From Microbacterium esteraromaticum (GTDB taxonomy: Bacteria; Actinomycetota; Actinomycetes; Actinomycetales; Microbacteriaceae), in NCBI RefSeq assembly GCF_900163815.1, contig NZ_FUKO01000002.1:1-64000 (forward strand): DNA of 64,000 nucleotides, given 5' to 3'. The translations under genes were made by a program, and so were the position numbers. The notes beneath the pieces were generated by a model, which had not been told where the DNA came from, searched no databases, and saw only the letters and a list, made by a program, of their open reading frames with translations. Positions 1 to 8,184 of this stretch are shown in pieces (positions within the stretch are counted from its first letter, which is position 1; each line of letters starts with the position of its first letter).

Positions 1-27
1 CCCCGTCAGCCGTCAACACATCAGACA

Positions 28-80
28 ACAAAAAAGCCCTGAGCCGCGACAAGTTCGTAAACTATGTCGCGACTCAGGAC
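28..80 (-). terminator. Intrinsic terminator after tRNA-Ala
   Basis: On the minus strand a GC-rich stem (CCTGAGTCGCGACA paired with TGTCGCGGCTCAGG, one G-T-type mismatch) is followed directly by a run of six T. It lies 3 bases past the tRNA 3' end, so it ends the tRNA-Ala transcript. Confidence 0.9.
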
Positions 81-82
81 AT

Positions 83-158
83 TGGTGGACCCAGGGGGAT
101 TCGAACCCCCGACCTCTTCATTGCGAACGAAGCGCGCTACCAACTGCGCCATGGGCCC
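83..158 (-). tRNA. tRNA-Ala (anticodon CGC)
   Basis: The minus strand folds into a full cloverleaf: acceptor GGGCCCA with TGGGTCC, D arm GCGC/GCGC, anticodon stem CTTCG/TGAAG with loop TTCGCAA, and T arm GGGGG-TTCGAAT-CCCCC. The anticodon CGC reads the alanine codon GCG. The terminal CCA is encoded, unlike the other tRNAs in this window. A terminator follows directly. Confidence 0.95.
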
Positions 159-184
159 GTGAACTCAGCTAGATTATCACGCGC

Positions 185-1057
185 TCAGCCCACTGCTCGA
201 CGTGCGAGCAGCTCTCGCACGTGAGATTCGATCTCGGCGTCGTCGACGATGCCCATGCGCGCATAGGGAGATTCCGCCTCGGATGCTGCAGCTGCGGGGC
301 GCGCCGGAAGCACGGTGGGCGCAGGTGGCGCGAGTTCTTCCGCGCGGCGTCGCAGTTCTGCGAGTTGCGCTGCCCGGCGCCGCTCGCCCTGGGCATCGAT
401 CTCTGCCTGCGCGGCCTGCGCGCGCGAACCGGAGACCGTGACCATCGGCTGCGGGAGCGAACGAGGGGTCCACGGCGCCCGGCCCTGATCGTGCAGCGGC
501 GGAGAGACCCGCGCGGTTGTCGGTGTCGCGACCTTACGAGCAGCACGTCGCACGCTGTGCTGCGCGACGTGGGCCATTCGCGTCAAGACGGTGATGCCGG
601 CGATAGCAAGCAGAGCACCGGCTGCGATCAGCATCCACCCGCCGACGGCGATGAGCTGCCACGTGCCCAGCCCCAGCATGCCGATCGCCAGGATGAATGC
701 CGAACTCGCGGTGAAGCGCACCCTTCGGCGCGCTCGCGCCTGGCGCACCACCGGATCCAAGCGCGTCGCCGCGAGCTCCTGCCGCAGCTGCTCAAGCTCG
801 ACGTTCTCCTTCTCGGCCTGCATGCGCTTCGCCAGACGCTGCTGTGCGAGCGCATGCCGAGCGGTCAGCTCCAGTCGCACCTCTTCGGGCGTCTCACTGG
901 TCTCTGCGAGTACCCGCAGTGCCTGGTTCAGACGAACCGCATTGCGCTCGGCCGAATAGTACTGATGGCGGCCGCGCCAGCTGGGCAGAAAGTACAGCGC
1001 CCAGAGCAGCACGGCGACGACGACGATCACGCCCCCGCTCAGCACCGGCCCATTCAT
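185..1057 (-). CDS. Conserved membrane protein with coiled-coil segment, function unknown
   Basis: This 290-residue protein has a hydrophobic segment at about residues 8-24, a charged region rich in Leu, Glu, Arg and Gln (about 35-115) that is likely coiled coil, then a pair of hydrophobic segments (about 120-165) and a long Arg/Ala/Pro-rich cytoplasmic tail. No enzymatic motif is visible. The ATG at 1057 was preferred to longer upstream openings because a TACCGT hexamer lies exactly 6 bases upstream, the spacing repeated at many starts here. It lies downstream of galU and rimJ on the same strand, as does the membrane protein Rv0996 near galU in M. tuberculosis (recalled synteny). The function is not known. 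Confidence 0.75.
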   Translation of the reverse strand: MNGPVLSGGVIVVVAVLLWALYFLPSWRGRHQYYSAERNAVRLNQALRVLAETSETPEEVRLELTARHALAQQRLAKRMQAEKENVELEQLRQELAATRLDPVVRQARARRRVRFTASSAFILAIGMLGLGTWQLIAVGGWMLIAAGALLAIAGITVLTRMAHVAQHSVRRAARKVATPTTARVSPPLHDQGRAPWTPRSLPQPMVTVSGSRAQAAQAEIDAQGERRRAAQLAELRRRAEELAPPAPTVLPARPAAAASEAESPYARMGIVDDAEIESHVRELLARRAVG

Positions 1058-1063
1058 AAGTCC

Positions 1064-1069
1064 ACGGTA
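1064..1069 (-). promoter_or_regulatory. -10 element TACCGT, leaderless type
   Basis: TACCGT sits 6 bases before the ATG at 1057. Confidence 0.5.
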
Positions 1070-1119
1070 AGCGAGAAGAACACGCCATTCGAAACATCCG
1101 GCGCGTGTCGCGCTGAGAT

Positions 1120-1755
1120 TCAGCCGTGCAGCAGGTCCGAGGGCGGAATCGCCGCTGCGCTCTCGGGCGCAGCGCCATGCAGCCAGCGCAGCAGTACACC
1201 CCGGGGAACGTCCTCGCGCGTGAGCGCGAACGCGTAATGGTCTCGCCAATCCCCGTCGATGTGGATGTAGCGGCGCCGCAGGCCCTCGTATCGGAAGCCG
1301 AGCTTCTGCACGACCCGCAGGCTGGCGTGGTTCTCCGGCCGGATGCAGATCTCCATGCGGTGCAGACCGAACTGCTCGAAGCTGGCGTCGGTCGCCATCG
1401 CGACTGCCGTCGGGGTGATCGCCTTTCCGGCGAACCGCTCGCTCACCCAGTAGCCGATCGTCGCCGAGCTGAGCGAACCGCGGGCCACTCCCCAGATGTT
1501 GAGCTGCCCGGCGATCTCGCCGTCGTACTCCATGATGAAGGGATAGCCGCCGCCGTCACGATACTGCTGCAGCAGCCGGCGGATGCTCACGCGCATGTCG
1601 AACGACGCCGTGCCGCCGGGAATCGTCGCCTCCCACTGCTGCAGCCAGCTGCGATTCAAAAGCAGCTCTCTCTGCAGCGTCCGCGCATCCCGGGTGCGCG
1701 CGAGGCGCACCGAGATCGGCCCGTACTGCAGCGGGGCCGGGGCGTCGAGCTGCAT
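1120..1755 (-). CDS. GNAT N-acetyltransferase, RimJ/RimL type
   Basis: A 211-residue protein with the Acetyltransf_3 layout of ribosomal-protein alanine acetyltransferases. It would transfer acetyl from acetyl-CoA to an N-terminal amine, possibly ribosomal protein S5 as in RimJ, although the substrate cannot be read from sequence. Visible pieces are the central 'IGYWVSERFAGKAITPTAV' strand-helix (acetyl-CoA pyrophosphate loop region) and 'NHASLRVVQKLGF', typical of the family. The ATG at 1755 is chosen because GGGAG lies 6 bases upstream. It starts 14 bases after galU ends, so both are probably on one message. The galU-rimJ neighbourhood is conserved in actinobacteria. Confidence 0.85.
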   Translation of the reverse strand: MQLDAPAPLQYGPISVRLARTRDARTLQRELLLNRSWLQQWEATIPGGTASFDMRVSIRRLLQQYRDGGGYPFIMEYDGEIAGQLNIWGVARGSLSSATIGYWVSERFAGKAITPTAVAMATDASFEQFGLHRMEICIRPENHASLRVVQKLGFRYEGLRRRYIHIDGDWRDHYAFALTREDVPRGVLLRWLHGAAPESAAAIPPSDLLHG

Positions 1756-1769
1756 GTCTGCTCCCGCGC

Positions 1770-2651
1770 CTAGAGGCGCTCGGCGAAGTCTTTCAGCCAC
1801 GGACGCAGGTCCGTGCCGAGATCGTCGCGGTCGACCGCGAGCTGGACGATCGCCTTGATGTAGTCGACCCGATCACCGGTGTCATAGCGGCGACCGCCGA
1901 AGATGACGCCGACGACGCCGGGCCCGTTCTCATCGGCAGCCATCTCCTGCAGCGCATCCGTCAGCTGGATCTCGCCGCCCTTGCCGGGTTCCGTGCGCTC
2001 GAGGATCTCGAAGATGCTCGATGGCAGGACGTACCGGCCGATCACCGCGAGATTCGACGGGGCATCCTCCGGGGCAGGCTTCTCCACAAGGCCCGTCACC
2101 TTCACGATGCCCGCGTCATCGGTCGTCTCCACCGCGGCCGCGCCATACATCTGGATCTGTGCCGGGTCGACCTCCATGAGGGCGATCACGGCGGCGCCGG
2201 TCTTCTCGTGCGCGTCGATCATGTCGGTGAGCAGAGTCTCGCGCTCGTCGATCAGATCATCTCCGAGCAGCACCGCGAAGGCGCTGTCGCCGACGTGGGT
2301 GCGGGCGCGCAGCACTGCGTGTCCGAGGCCCTTCGGTTCGCCCTGGCGGACGAAGTGGATGTCAGCGAGGTCACTCGACTTCATCACGCGCTCCAGGCGA
2401 CCATGGTCGCCCTTCTGCTGCAGCCTGACCTCAAGCTCCGGCACGGAGTCGAAGTGGTCGGAGATCGCATTCTTGTTGCGTCCGATGATGACGAGGATGT
2501 CGTCGATGCCGGCTCCGACAGCCTCTTCAACCACGTACTGGATCGCGGGCTTGTCGACGACAGGGAGCATTTCCTTCGGCATCGCCTTGGTCGCCGGCAG
2601 GAATCGTGTCCCCAGGCCGGCTGCCGGGATGACCGCCTTCATCTTCTTCAT
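1770..2651 (-). CDS. galU: UTP--glucose-1-phosphate uridylyltransferase
   Basis: GalU makes UDP-glucose from UTP and glucose 1-phosphate in the cytoplasm, feeding cell-envelope glycans and galactose metabolism. The 293-residue length is normal. The N terminus carries the nucleotidyltransferase signature 'PAAGLGTRFLPATKAMPKEM', followed by 'DKPAIQYVVEEA', the usual sugar-nucleotide motif; 'GLGHAVLRA' and 'VEKP' also fit. The first ATG is taken as start because TATGCT lies exactly 6 bases upstream. It is transcribed divergently from the folate gene at 2716 and followed closely by the RimJ-type acetyltransferase. Confidence 0.95.
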   Translation of the reverse strand: MKKMKAVIPAAGLGTRFLPATKAMPKEMLPVVDKPAIQYVVEEAVGAGIDDILVIIGRNKNAISDHFDSVPELEVRLQQKGDHGRLERVMKSSDLADIHFVRQGEPKGLGHAVLRARTHVGDSAFAVLLGDDLIDERETLLTDMIDAHEKTGAAVIALMEVDPAQIQMYGAAAVETTDDAGIVKVTGLVEKPAPEDAPSNLAVIGRYVLPSSIFEILERTEPGKGGEIQLTDALQEMAADENGPGVVGVIFGGRRYDTGDRVDYIKAIVQLAVDRDDLGTDLRPWLKDFAERL

Positions 2652-2657
2652 GCCGCA

Positions 2658-2663
2658 AGCATA
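2658..2663 (-). promoter_or_regulatory. -10 element TATGCT of galU, leaderless type
   Basis: TATGCT is 6 bases from the galU ATG. The 64-base gap to the divergent gene leaves room for two back-to-back promoters. Confidence 0.55.
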
Positions 2664-2703
2664 GCGGCGCGCCGCGCCCCGTCCGGTCCACGAGAACGCA
2701 ACC

Positions 2704-2709
2704 TATGAT
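2704..2709 (+). promoter_or_regulatory. -10 element TATGAT, leaderless type
   Basis: TATGAT is followed by 6 bases and then the ATG at 2716. No Shine-Dalgarno sequence is present. Confidence 0.55.
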
Positions 2710-2715
2710 CGAAGA

Positions 2716-3312
2716 ATGCGAAGCGAAGCCGAACAGCAGAAGCGTGCGCTGCGCGCCGAACTTCGCGAGCGCAGGCAGCTCCTCTCCGAGCCGCAGCGCG
2801 ATGACGCAGCATCCGGTATCGCAGAACAGCTCGATGCGCTGGTCGCGGCACACAATGCGCAGTCCGTTTCCTGTTTTCTCTCCACGACCACCGAACCGGA
2901 TACGCGGGTTTTCCTGCGTGGAGCGATCGCCCGCGGCGTCCGAGTGCTCCTGCCGATCACCCGCGCCGACGGGCTGCTGGACTGGGCGGTCGCCGACGAT
3001 GTCGACGACGTCGCAGAGGGACTGTTCGGCCTGCCCGAGCCGACCACCGAGGTTCTCGGTCCGATCGCCGTCAACGACGTCGACCTCATGATCATCCCGG
3101 CCGCCGCCATCGACAGCTCCGGAACACGGCTGGGCTGGGGCCGCGGCTACTTCGACAAGACCATCGGTTCGATGGAGAAATGTCCTCCGGTCTACGCGGT
3201 CATCTATGATTCGGAAGTACTCGATTCACTGCCGCGCGAGCTGCACGACCAGCCAGTGGACGGCGTCATCACTCCGACGCAGACCATCACGCTCTCGTCC
3301 GCACGGAACTGA
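2716..3312 (+). CDS. 5-formyltetrahydrofolate cyclo-ligase
   Basis: This cytoplasmic enzyme uses ATP to convert 5-formyl-THF to 5,10-methenyl-THF and returns a stored folate to one-carbon metabolism. The 198-residue length is typical. Family signs are the basic N-terminal helix 'KRALRAELRERR' and the C-terminal glycine-rich signature 'GTRLGWGRGYFDKT' that binds nucleotide and phosphate. The ATG at 2716 fits a leaderless transcript. It heads a same-strand run with the FmdB-type and MscL genes; the gap to the FmdB-type gene is only 16 bases, so co-transcription is likely. Confidence 0.9.
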   Translation: MRSEAEQQKRALRAELRERRQLLSEPQRDDAASGIAEQLDALVAAHNAQSVSCFLSTTTEPDTRVFLRGAIARGVRVLLPITRADGLLDWAVADDVDDVAEGLFGLPEPTTEVLGPIAVNDVDLMIIPAAAIDSSGTRLGWGRGYFDKTIGSMEKCPPVYAVIYDSEVLDSLPRELHDQPVDGVITPTQTITLSSARN

Positions 3313-3328
3313 CCAGGGAGCCCTCCCC

Positions 3329-3601
3329 ATGCCCACTTATGCCTATGCCTGCACGACGTGCGACCATCGCTTCGATATCGTGCAGAGCTTCTCCGAAGAC
3401 TCGCTGACGGTGTGCCCGGAATGCAGCGGCCCGCTGCGCAAACAATACGGAACCGTCGGGGTGACCTTCAACGGTTCCGGTTTCTATCGAAACGACTCGC
3501 GTGCGAATGCTGGTGGTCAGAAGAAGGATCCGGCATCATCGAAAACGGATGCTTCAGCGAGTTCCACACCGGCGCCCGCGAAGACCCCGGCCTCATCCTG
3601 A
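3329..3601 (+). CDS. FmdB-family zinc ribbon protein
   Basis: A 90-residue protein that begins 'MPTYAYACTTC' and has two CxxC knuckles (CTTC near residue 8 and CPEC near residue 31), the pattern of the FmdB/CxxC_CxxC_SSSS zinc ribbon family, followed by 'FNGSGFYRND'. The C-terminal third is low-complexity Ala/Pro/Ser/Lys and probably unstructured. The molecular role is unknown; these genes are often beside mscL or folate genes. GGGAG lies about 9 bases before the ATG at 3329. Confidence 0.85.
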   Translation: MPTYAYACTTCDHRFDIVQSFSEDSLTVCPECSGPLRKQYGTVGVTFNGSGFYRNDSRANAGGQKKDPASSKTDASASSTPAPAKTPASS

Positions 3602-3627
3602 GTCCGCACACGAAACAAGGGGTTTCC

Positions 3628-4035
3628 ATGTTCAAGGGATTCAAAGAATTCATCGCGCAGGGCAATGTGATCGACCTCGCGGTCGCGGTCGTGATCGGCG
3701 GCGCGTTCACTGCCATCGTCAACGCCGTCGTCTCCAGCATCATCACCCCGCTCGTCGCACTCTTCTTCGAAGCTGACAAGGCCGGAAAGTTTGGTCCGAC
3801 GATCACCGGCATCTACGGGCAGGACGTGACCTTCCCGCTCGGCGAGCTGATCTCTGCGATCATCAGCTTCATTGCGGTCGCGCTGGTGGTCTATTTCGTC
3901 TTCGTCGTTCCGATGAACAAGTTCAAGGAGCGCCAGGCCGCCAAGAACCCGGCCGTCGAAGAAGCCACCCTGCCGACCGAGCAGGAACTGCTCATCGAGA
4001 TCCGCGACCAGCTGCGCAAGAACGCCCTCAGCTGA
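3628..4035 (+). CDS. mscL: Large-conductance mechanosensitive channel
   Basis: MscL is an inner-membrane pentameric channel that opens under membrane tension to release solutes during hypo-osmotic shock. The 135-residue length is normal. The amphipathic start 'MFKGFKEFIAQGNVIDLAVA' is the family signature, followed by TM1 (about 15-45), a short periplasmic loop, TM2 (about 70-95) and a charged C-terminal helix. The ATG follows AAGGGG by 6 bases. A strong terminator follows. Confidence 0.97.
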   Translation: MFKGFKEFIAQGNVIDLAVAVVIGGAFTAIVNAVVSSIITPLVALFFEADKAGKFGPTITGIYGQDVTFPLGELISAIISFIAVALVVYFVFVVPMNKFKERQAAKNPAVEEATLPTEQELLIEIRDQLRKNALS

Positions 4036-4052
4036 ATCACTCTTCTTGAAGA

Positions 4053-4086
4053 GAACGCCCTGCCCTTCGGGTCGGGGCGTTCTTTC
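4053..4086 (+). terminator. Intrinsic terminator after mscL
   Basis: GAACGCCC and GGGCGTTC form an 8-bp stem around a GC-rich loop, followed by TTTC. It lies 17 bases past the mscL stop. Confidence 0.85.
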
Positions 4087-4117
4087 GTGCTCCCGCCCGT
4101 CTCAGGACGGCTCCGGC

Positions 4118-4297
4118 TCAATAGTGCGGCGGCACCTCGCGCAGCATCCGATCGTCGTTGGGTCCTGACTCGCTAGACGGTGCGTTCGGCGGTTCATCCG
4201 CGCGCCGGTCGGGCACTGGGGTGGTGCCGGGCATCGGGGTCAGCTGCGCCCGTCGCGCACCGGCGACGCGCACGACATGCTGGCGCTCGTCAGTCAT
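4118..4297 (-). CDS. Small protein translationally coupled to the helicase-like gene
   Basis: A 59-residue polar, proline-rich protein, beginning MTDERQHVVRV and ending REVPPHY, with no recognised domain. Its ATG at 4297 overlaps the stop of the large helicase-like gene by 8 bases (ATGACTGA), so ribosomes can re-initiate and both proteins would be made together. That overlap is the main reason to accept such a short frame. The composition suggests a disordered protein or tail-like partner. The function is unknown. Confidence 0.6.
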   Translation of the reverse strand: MTDERQHVVRVAGARRAQLTPMPGTTPVPDRRADEPPNAPSSESGPNDDRMLREVPPHY

Positions 4298-7200
4298 CGA
4301 GATCGAGCGGCTGGGTGTCATGCTCGGCACGCACGGCGTCTTCTTCGATGCCGAGCACGGTCGCGATCCGGCGGGCCACGGTGGCCGGATCACTGTAGAG
4401 GTCGAAGGCGTGCACGCGCACATAGTGCCAGCCGAGACGGCGCAGCACCTGGGGTCGCAAGCGCAGCGTCTCCCGCAGCGATTCGCCGTGCGATTCCGGA
4501 TCCGATTCGATGACGACGGCCCGGCCGCCGTGCTGCGCGACCAGCGGCAGCAATCCGCGGTAGTCGACGTCGACCGACGCGCCCAGGCGCCGCAGCTCCC
4601 GCGCGAGAGCGAGGGTGAGCGGGTCGGCAAGGTCTTCGAGCCGTGCATCGCGTGCGCGAGCGGCGAGTCCGCCGAGAATCGACATCAGCGTGGAGGCGCC
4701 GTGCTCGAGACGGCCCTCGTCGAACGCAGACGGACGGATGCAGGAGACGATCACCATCGACCTGCGCGCGCGCGTCATGCCGACCGTCAGCAGCCGCTCG
4801 CCGTCTTCCTGCGACAGGTCGCCGAAGTCGCTGAGCACGCGGCCGTGTTTGGTGAGACCGAAGCCCAGCGAGAAGATGACCCGGTCGCGGCTCTCGGCGA
4901 CCGACTCCTCCAGCGTCAGCACCGCGAACGGCTCGGCGGTGTCGCGGCCGATGAAGTCCGCGACATCGGAGCGGCCGGCGAAGGCGGATGCTACGGCCGC
5001 GCGCACGCGCTCGGCGTGGCGCCTGCTGGCGGTGACGACCATGAGCGACTCGGCGGGCCTGTTGATCGCATGCTCCACCACGAGCGTGACCACGCGCGCG
5101 ACCTCGGCATCCGGACTCTCGACAGCCCCCGATTCGGGGTCGGGTGCGCCCACACCGCGTTCGACGTAGTCGACGGTGAGGCTGCCTCGACCGAGATAGG
5201 AGCCGGCCCACGGCAGTGAGACGATCTCTCCGCCGTAGAAGGCGTCGTTGATCAGCTCGGCGAGATCTTCGCCCCCGGCGCGGTAGCTGCGGGTCAGCGT
5301 CATCACCGGAAGCAGATCAGCGAGTCGTTCGAACACGGAGACCTCGTCGAACGCGACCTCTGGTTCCCATTCCGCATCCGGCAGGGTCGCCACAGTGAAC
5401 GGCGTGGGCTTCTGAGTGACCGGGTCGCCGAAGGCGACGATCTGGCGGGCGCGGCGAATGGCCGGCGCTGTCTCAGCGAGGTTCACCGCGGCGGCATCCA
5501 CGAGGAGCACCGCGTCGAACTCGACGGAATCCGGGATCTCGGGCACCTCGTAAGGCGACGCGATCCAGACCGGGGCGAGCACACGGGTCAGATCCGGTGC
5601 TGCCGAGATGATCTCGGCAGTGGTCGTCTCGGCCTGCTTCAGCGCACGACGCAGGTGCGCGGCCTGATCCGGCTCGTCGACGATGGCGATGCGCCACTGG
5701 TTGGCGAGGTTCCAGGCGAGCAGCGGACCAGCCATCGCCGTGTGCGCTTCGTCCACAAGACGGTAATCGCGTTCGAGGCGATCGACGACGGCGGTGTTCG
5801 CGCCGAGCAGCGAGCGGTCGTCCTGCAGTGCGCGCTCGAGCAGCGACTGCCACCAGCAGAACTCCAGCTCATCCGATACGCGTTCCTCAGGAACATGGCG
5901 GACCGACAGATCGGCCAGCAGTGGTCGGAGGCCGAGCCCGGACAGCGCATCGCGGATCTCGGTGCGCTCGACGAGGTTCTCGAACACGGCAGAGCGAGCA
6001 GCGAGTCCGGAGAGCGTGCGCACCAGGCGCGCCACCGGAAGGGAGGACAGCGGCTCCTTGCGACCGAGCGCGACGTCGAGGGCTCCCAGATCAGCAGTCA
6101 CACGCTGCCAGGCGACGTGCACGTCCGCCATTCCCAGCGGCACCTGCGGGGCGACCCCGGCATCGACGTACCGCTGCCACTGGGTGCGCTGCTGCTGGAT
6201 GCGCAGCAGCGCTTCGTGCATCTCGGAGACGTGTGCACCCGGGCGAACATACTCTTTCGCCAGGCGCTTGAGGCGCCGTCGGTTCGCCGATGACATGCCC
6301 GGGGCATCACGGCGAGAGCCGTGAGCCTGAATCAGTTCGCCGAGCGGACGCTGGAAAACGGTGGGGCTGAAGCGGTCGAGCGAGTCGCGCATCCCCTGCA
6401 GCAGCTGCAGATAGTCGCCGAGCTCATCGATGGTGGAGAACGGACGCATGCTGGTCTGTGCGATCAGCTCGTAGCCGCGCTCCAGCAGCGCAGGAACCGC
6501 AGTTCCGTGCAGTTCTCCCGCGAGCGCGTGCGCACTCTGGGCTGCCTCGGTGCTGTCGAAGCTGACCCCGTACCAGGGCGAATCGTCGGGGCCGAAGCGG
6601 AATTCTCCCAGTTTCGCCGCGCGGGTGAGCGCCCGAGCAGCGTCCGTGCGGTCTCCCGCCAGCGCTTCGAGCGTCGTCATCGGCAGCCGTGCGCCGGTCG
6701 AGGGCGGAACCGACAGCGACGCGAGTCGGGTCAGCTGTCGCGTTGCCTGCAGAACGGATGCCCCGGTGCGACCCACCGGCTCAGCGAGAGCCTTTCGATA
6801 GTCGCGCAGCACGGCACGCAGGCGCACCAGCGCCTCGTCGACCTCGGTCGCCTTGGGCTGCGTGGCCTTCTCACTCCGGCCGATCGCCCGGATGAGGTCG
6901 CGACGGACCGTGGGCGGAGAAACAGCGAGTCCGTCCAGACCGATTCCGGCGAGGCGGTGCCGGACGCCTTCGAGGGTCGATCGGCGGGCGGATACCACGA
7001 GCACGCGTTTGCCCGCACGCACGAATGCCCCGAGAGCGTTGATCACCGTCTGGGTTCCGCCGGTTCCCGGCAGCGTCGAAACGACGAACGAATGTCCGGC
7101 ATCGATGCGCGCGAGCACTTCCTCCTGCTCGTTGTCGGCATCCAGCAGCAGTCGCTCGGATGCCGGGGCGCGGTCATCCGGGCTGACGATCGTCGGAGCC

Positions 7201-7997
7201 GGACGACGGGCCGAGACCAGTTCGCGGTCGCTGGAATGACCGGCGAGCGCGTTGAGCACGGGGTGGTCGAGGTTCACCATGTCGCGCACCATCGCCGCGG
7301 CAACATCTGCGAACGTCGAGACGACCAGACGCGGATGCACGGCGAATGTGTCGATCGAGCTGGTGAGGGCGCGCAGCTGGTCGATGACGGGTTGCGGCTT
7401 GAATACCCCGCCGTCATACGCGAGGGCCGACAAACGGGCGGGGTCGAGACTGAGCCCGAAGTGGTCGTGGGCGACGCGCACGAGTTCGGGATTCACCTCG
7501 AATGCGCCTTGAAGCCTGAGCTCGAAGTCAGCGTGGTGGCGCCGGATCGCCAGTGGGCGAAGCAGCACCGGAGCGGCGAAGTCCGCTCCCCCAACTCGCC
7601 ACCGGGCGATGCCGACGGCGAGATGCACGGCGTCGATGCCGCGCACGGTGCGCAGCTCGGTACTGCGTGCGGTGATCCGCTCGGCAGCCAGCCGCGCCGT
7701 GCGCAGCCCCACTTCATCGCGGAAGAGGTTCGACAGCAGCGTGGAGCGGCCGGTGATGAACTGCGGCAGGCTGCCCGGGTGCGCCTTGGAGATGTCGATG
7801 CTCGCATCGGGTGCATCTTCGAAGGTGATCAGCGGCGATGCGCCGCCGAGATCGGCTGCTTCTGCCCGCAGTTCTGTGCGGCGCGCCTCTGCCGCGTGGG
7901 CGATGTCGACCCCGGTGGATGAGTCGCTCAGGTCGCCGAGGATCATCGCGGCATCATCTCCCGCATCCTCCGCGTCCTTCGCCTCTCGTCGCCACAC
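4290..7997 (-). CDS. Large superfamily-1 helicase-like protein with degenerate ATPase site and C-terminal nuclease-like domain
   Basis: A 1235-residue protein. The helicase half is recognised from 'STLPGTGGTQTVINAL' (motif I position, about 308-321), 'FGDPVTQKP' (motif III), 'LTRSYRAGG' (motif IV) and 'VGMTRARRSM' (motif VI). Key residues are missing: Gly314 replaces the Walker A lysine, and the motif II position reads VDAAA (833-837) instead of DE. The last 110 residues ('VVIESDPESHGE', then 'RRLGWHYVRVHAFDLYSDP') resemble the REase_MTES_1575 endonuclease-fold domain that closes many DUF4011-type helicases. GTG at 7997 was chosen because TAGGGT lies exactly 6 bases upstream; an ATG at 7946 is an alternative. 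It may be a catalytically altered member of a DNA-repair or defence helicase family. No substrate can be assigned. Confidence 0.7.
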   Translation of the reverse strand: MWRREAKDAEDAGDDAAMILGDLSDSSTGVDIAHAAEARRTELRAEAADLGGASPLITFEDAPDASIDISKAHPGSLPQFITGRSTLLSNLFRDEVGLRTARLAAERITARSTELRTVRGIDAVHLAVGIARWRVGGADFAAPVLLRPLAIRRHHADFELRLQGAFEVNPELVRVAHDHFGLSLDPARLSALAYDGGVFKPQPVIDQLRALTSSIDTFAVHPRLVVSTFADVAAAMVRDMVNLDHPVLNALAGHSSDRELVSARRPAPTIVSPDDRAPASERLLLDADNEQEEVLARIDAGHSFVVSTLPGTGGTQTVINALGAFVRAGKRVLVVSARRSTLEGVRHRLAGIGLDGLAVSPPTVRRDLIRAIGRSEKATQPKATEVDEALVRLRAVLRDYRKALAEPVGRTGASVLQATRQLTRLASLSVPPSTGARLPMTTLEALAGDRTDAARALTRAAKLGEFRFGPDDSPWYGVSFDSTEAAQSAHALAGELHGTAVPALLERGYELIAQTSMRPFSTIDELGDYLQLLQGMRDSLDRFSPTVFQRPLGELIQAHGSRRDAPGMSSANRRRLKRLAKEYVRPGAHVSEMHEALLRIQQQRTQWQRYVDAGVAPQVPLGMADVHVAWQRVTADLGALDVALGRKEPLSSLPVARLVRTLSGLAARSAVFENLVERTEIRDALSGLGLRPLLADLSVRHVPEERVSDELEFCWWQSLLERALQDDRSLLGANTAVVDRLERDYRLVDEAHTAMAGPLLAWNLANQWRIAIVDEPDQAAHLRRALKQAETTTAEIISAAPDLTRVLAPVWIASPYEVPEIPDSVEFDAVLLVDAAAVNLAETAPAIRRARQIVAFGDPVTQKPTPFTVATLPDAEWEPEVAFDEVSVFERLADLLPVMTLTRSYRAGGEDLAELINDAFYGGEIVSLPWAGSYLGRGSLTVDYVERGVGAPDPESGAVESPDAEVARVVTLVVEHAINRPAESLMVVTASRRHAERVRAAVASAFAGRSDVADFIGRDTAEPFAVLTLEESVAESRDRVIFSLGFGLTKHGRVLSDFGDLSQEDGERLLTVGMTRARRSMVIVSCIRPSAFDEGRLEHGASTLMSILGGLAARARDARLEDLADPLTLALARELRRLGASVDVDYRGLLPLVAQHGGRAVVIESDPESHGESLRETLRLRPQVLRRLGWHYVRVHAFDLYSDPATVARRIATVLGIEEDAVRAEHDTQPLDLDD

Positions 7998-8003
7998 ATA
8001 TCA

Positions 8004-8009
8004 ACCCTA
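8004..8009 (-). promoter_or_regulatory. -10 element TAGGGT of the helicase-like gene
   Basis: TAGGGT is followed by 6 bases and then the GTG start at 7997. Confidence 0.5.
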
Positions 8010-8184
8010 GGCGCGCCACGCGCGGGCAGCGGTATCCCGGGCCGATCTGCGCGTATTCTCTGATGCCGCCTCGGAGGCAAGGCCGGAGCCGTTCCCCCCT
8101 GCACAGATGTCCCTCCAGCAAGAGTTGTCCCCGGATGCCGGGTTTCCGGAGCCGCGTCCGCGGATACGGCAGCAGGATAGGGGC

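Noticed and set aside
4158-7922. Long plus-strand frames opposite the helicase-like gene (4158-5219, 6321-7922)
   Set aside because: No start signals or domains; they mirror the minus-strand gene, which has SF1 motifs and a promoter.
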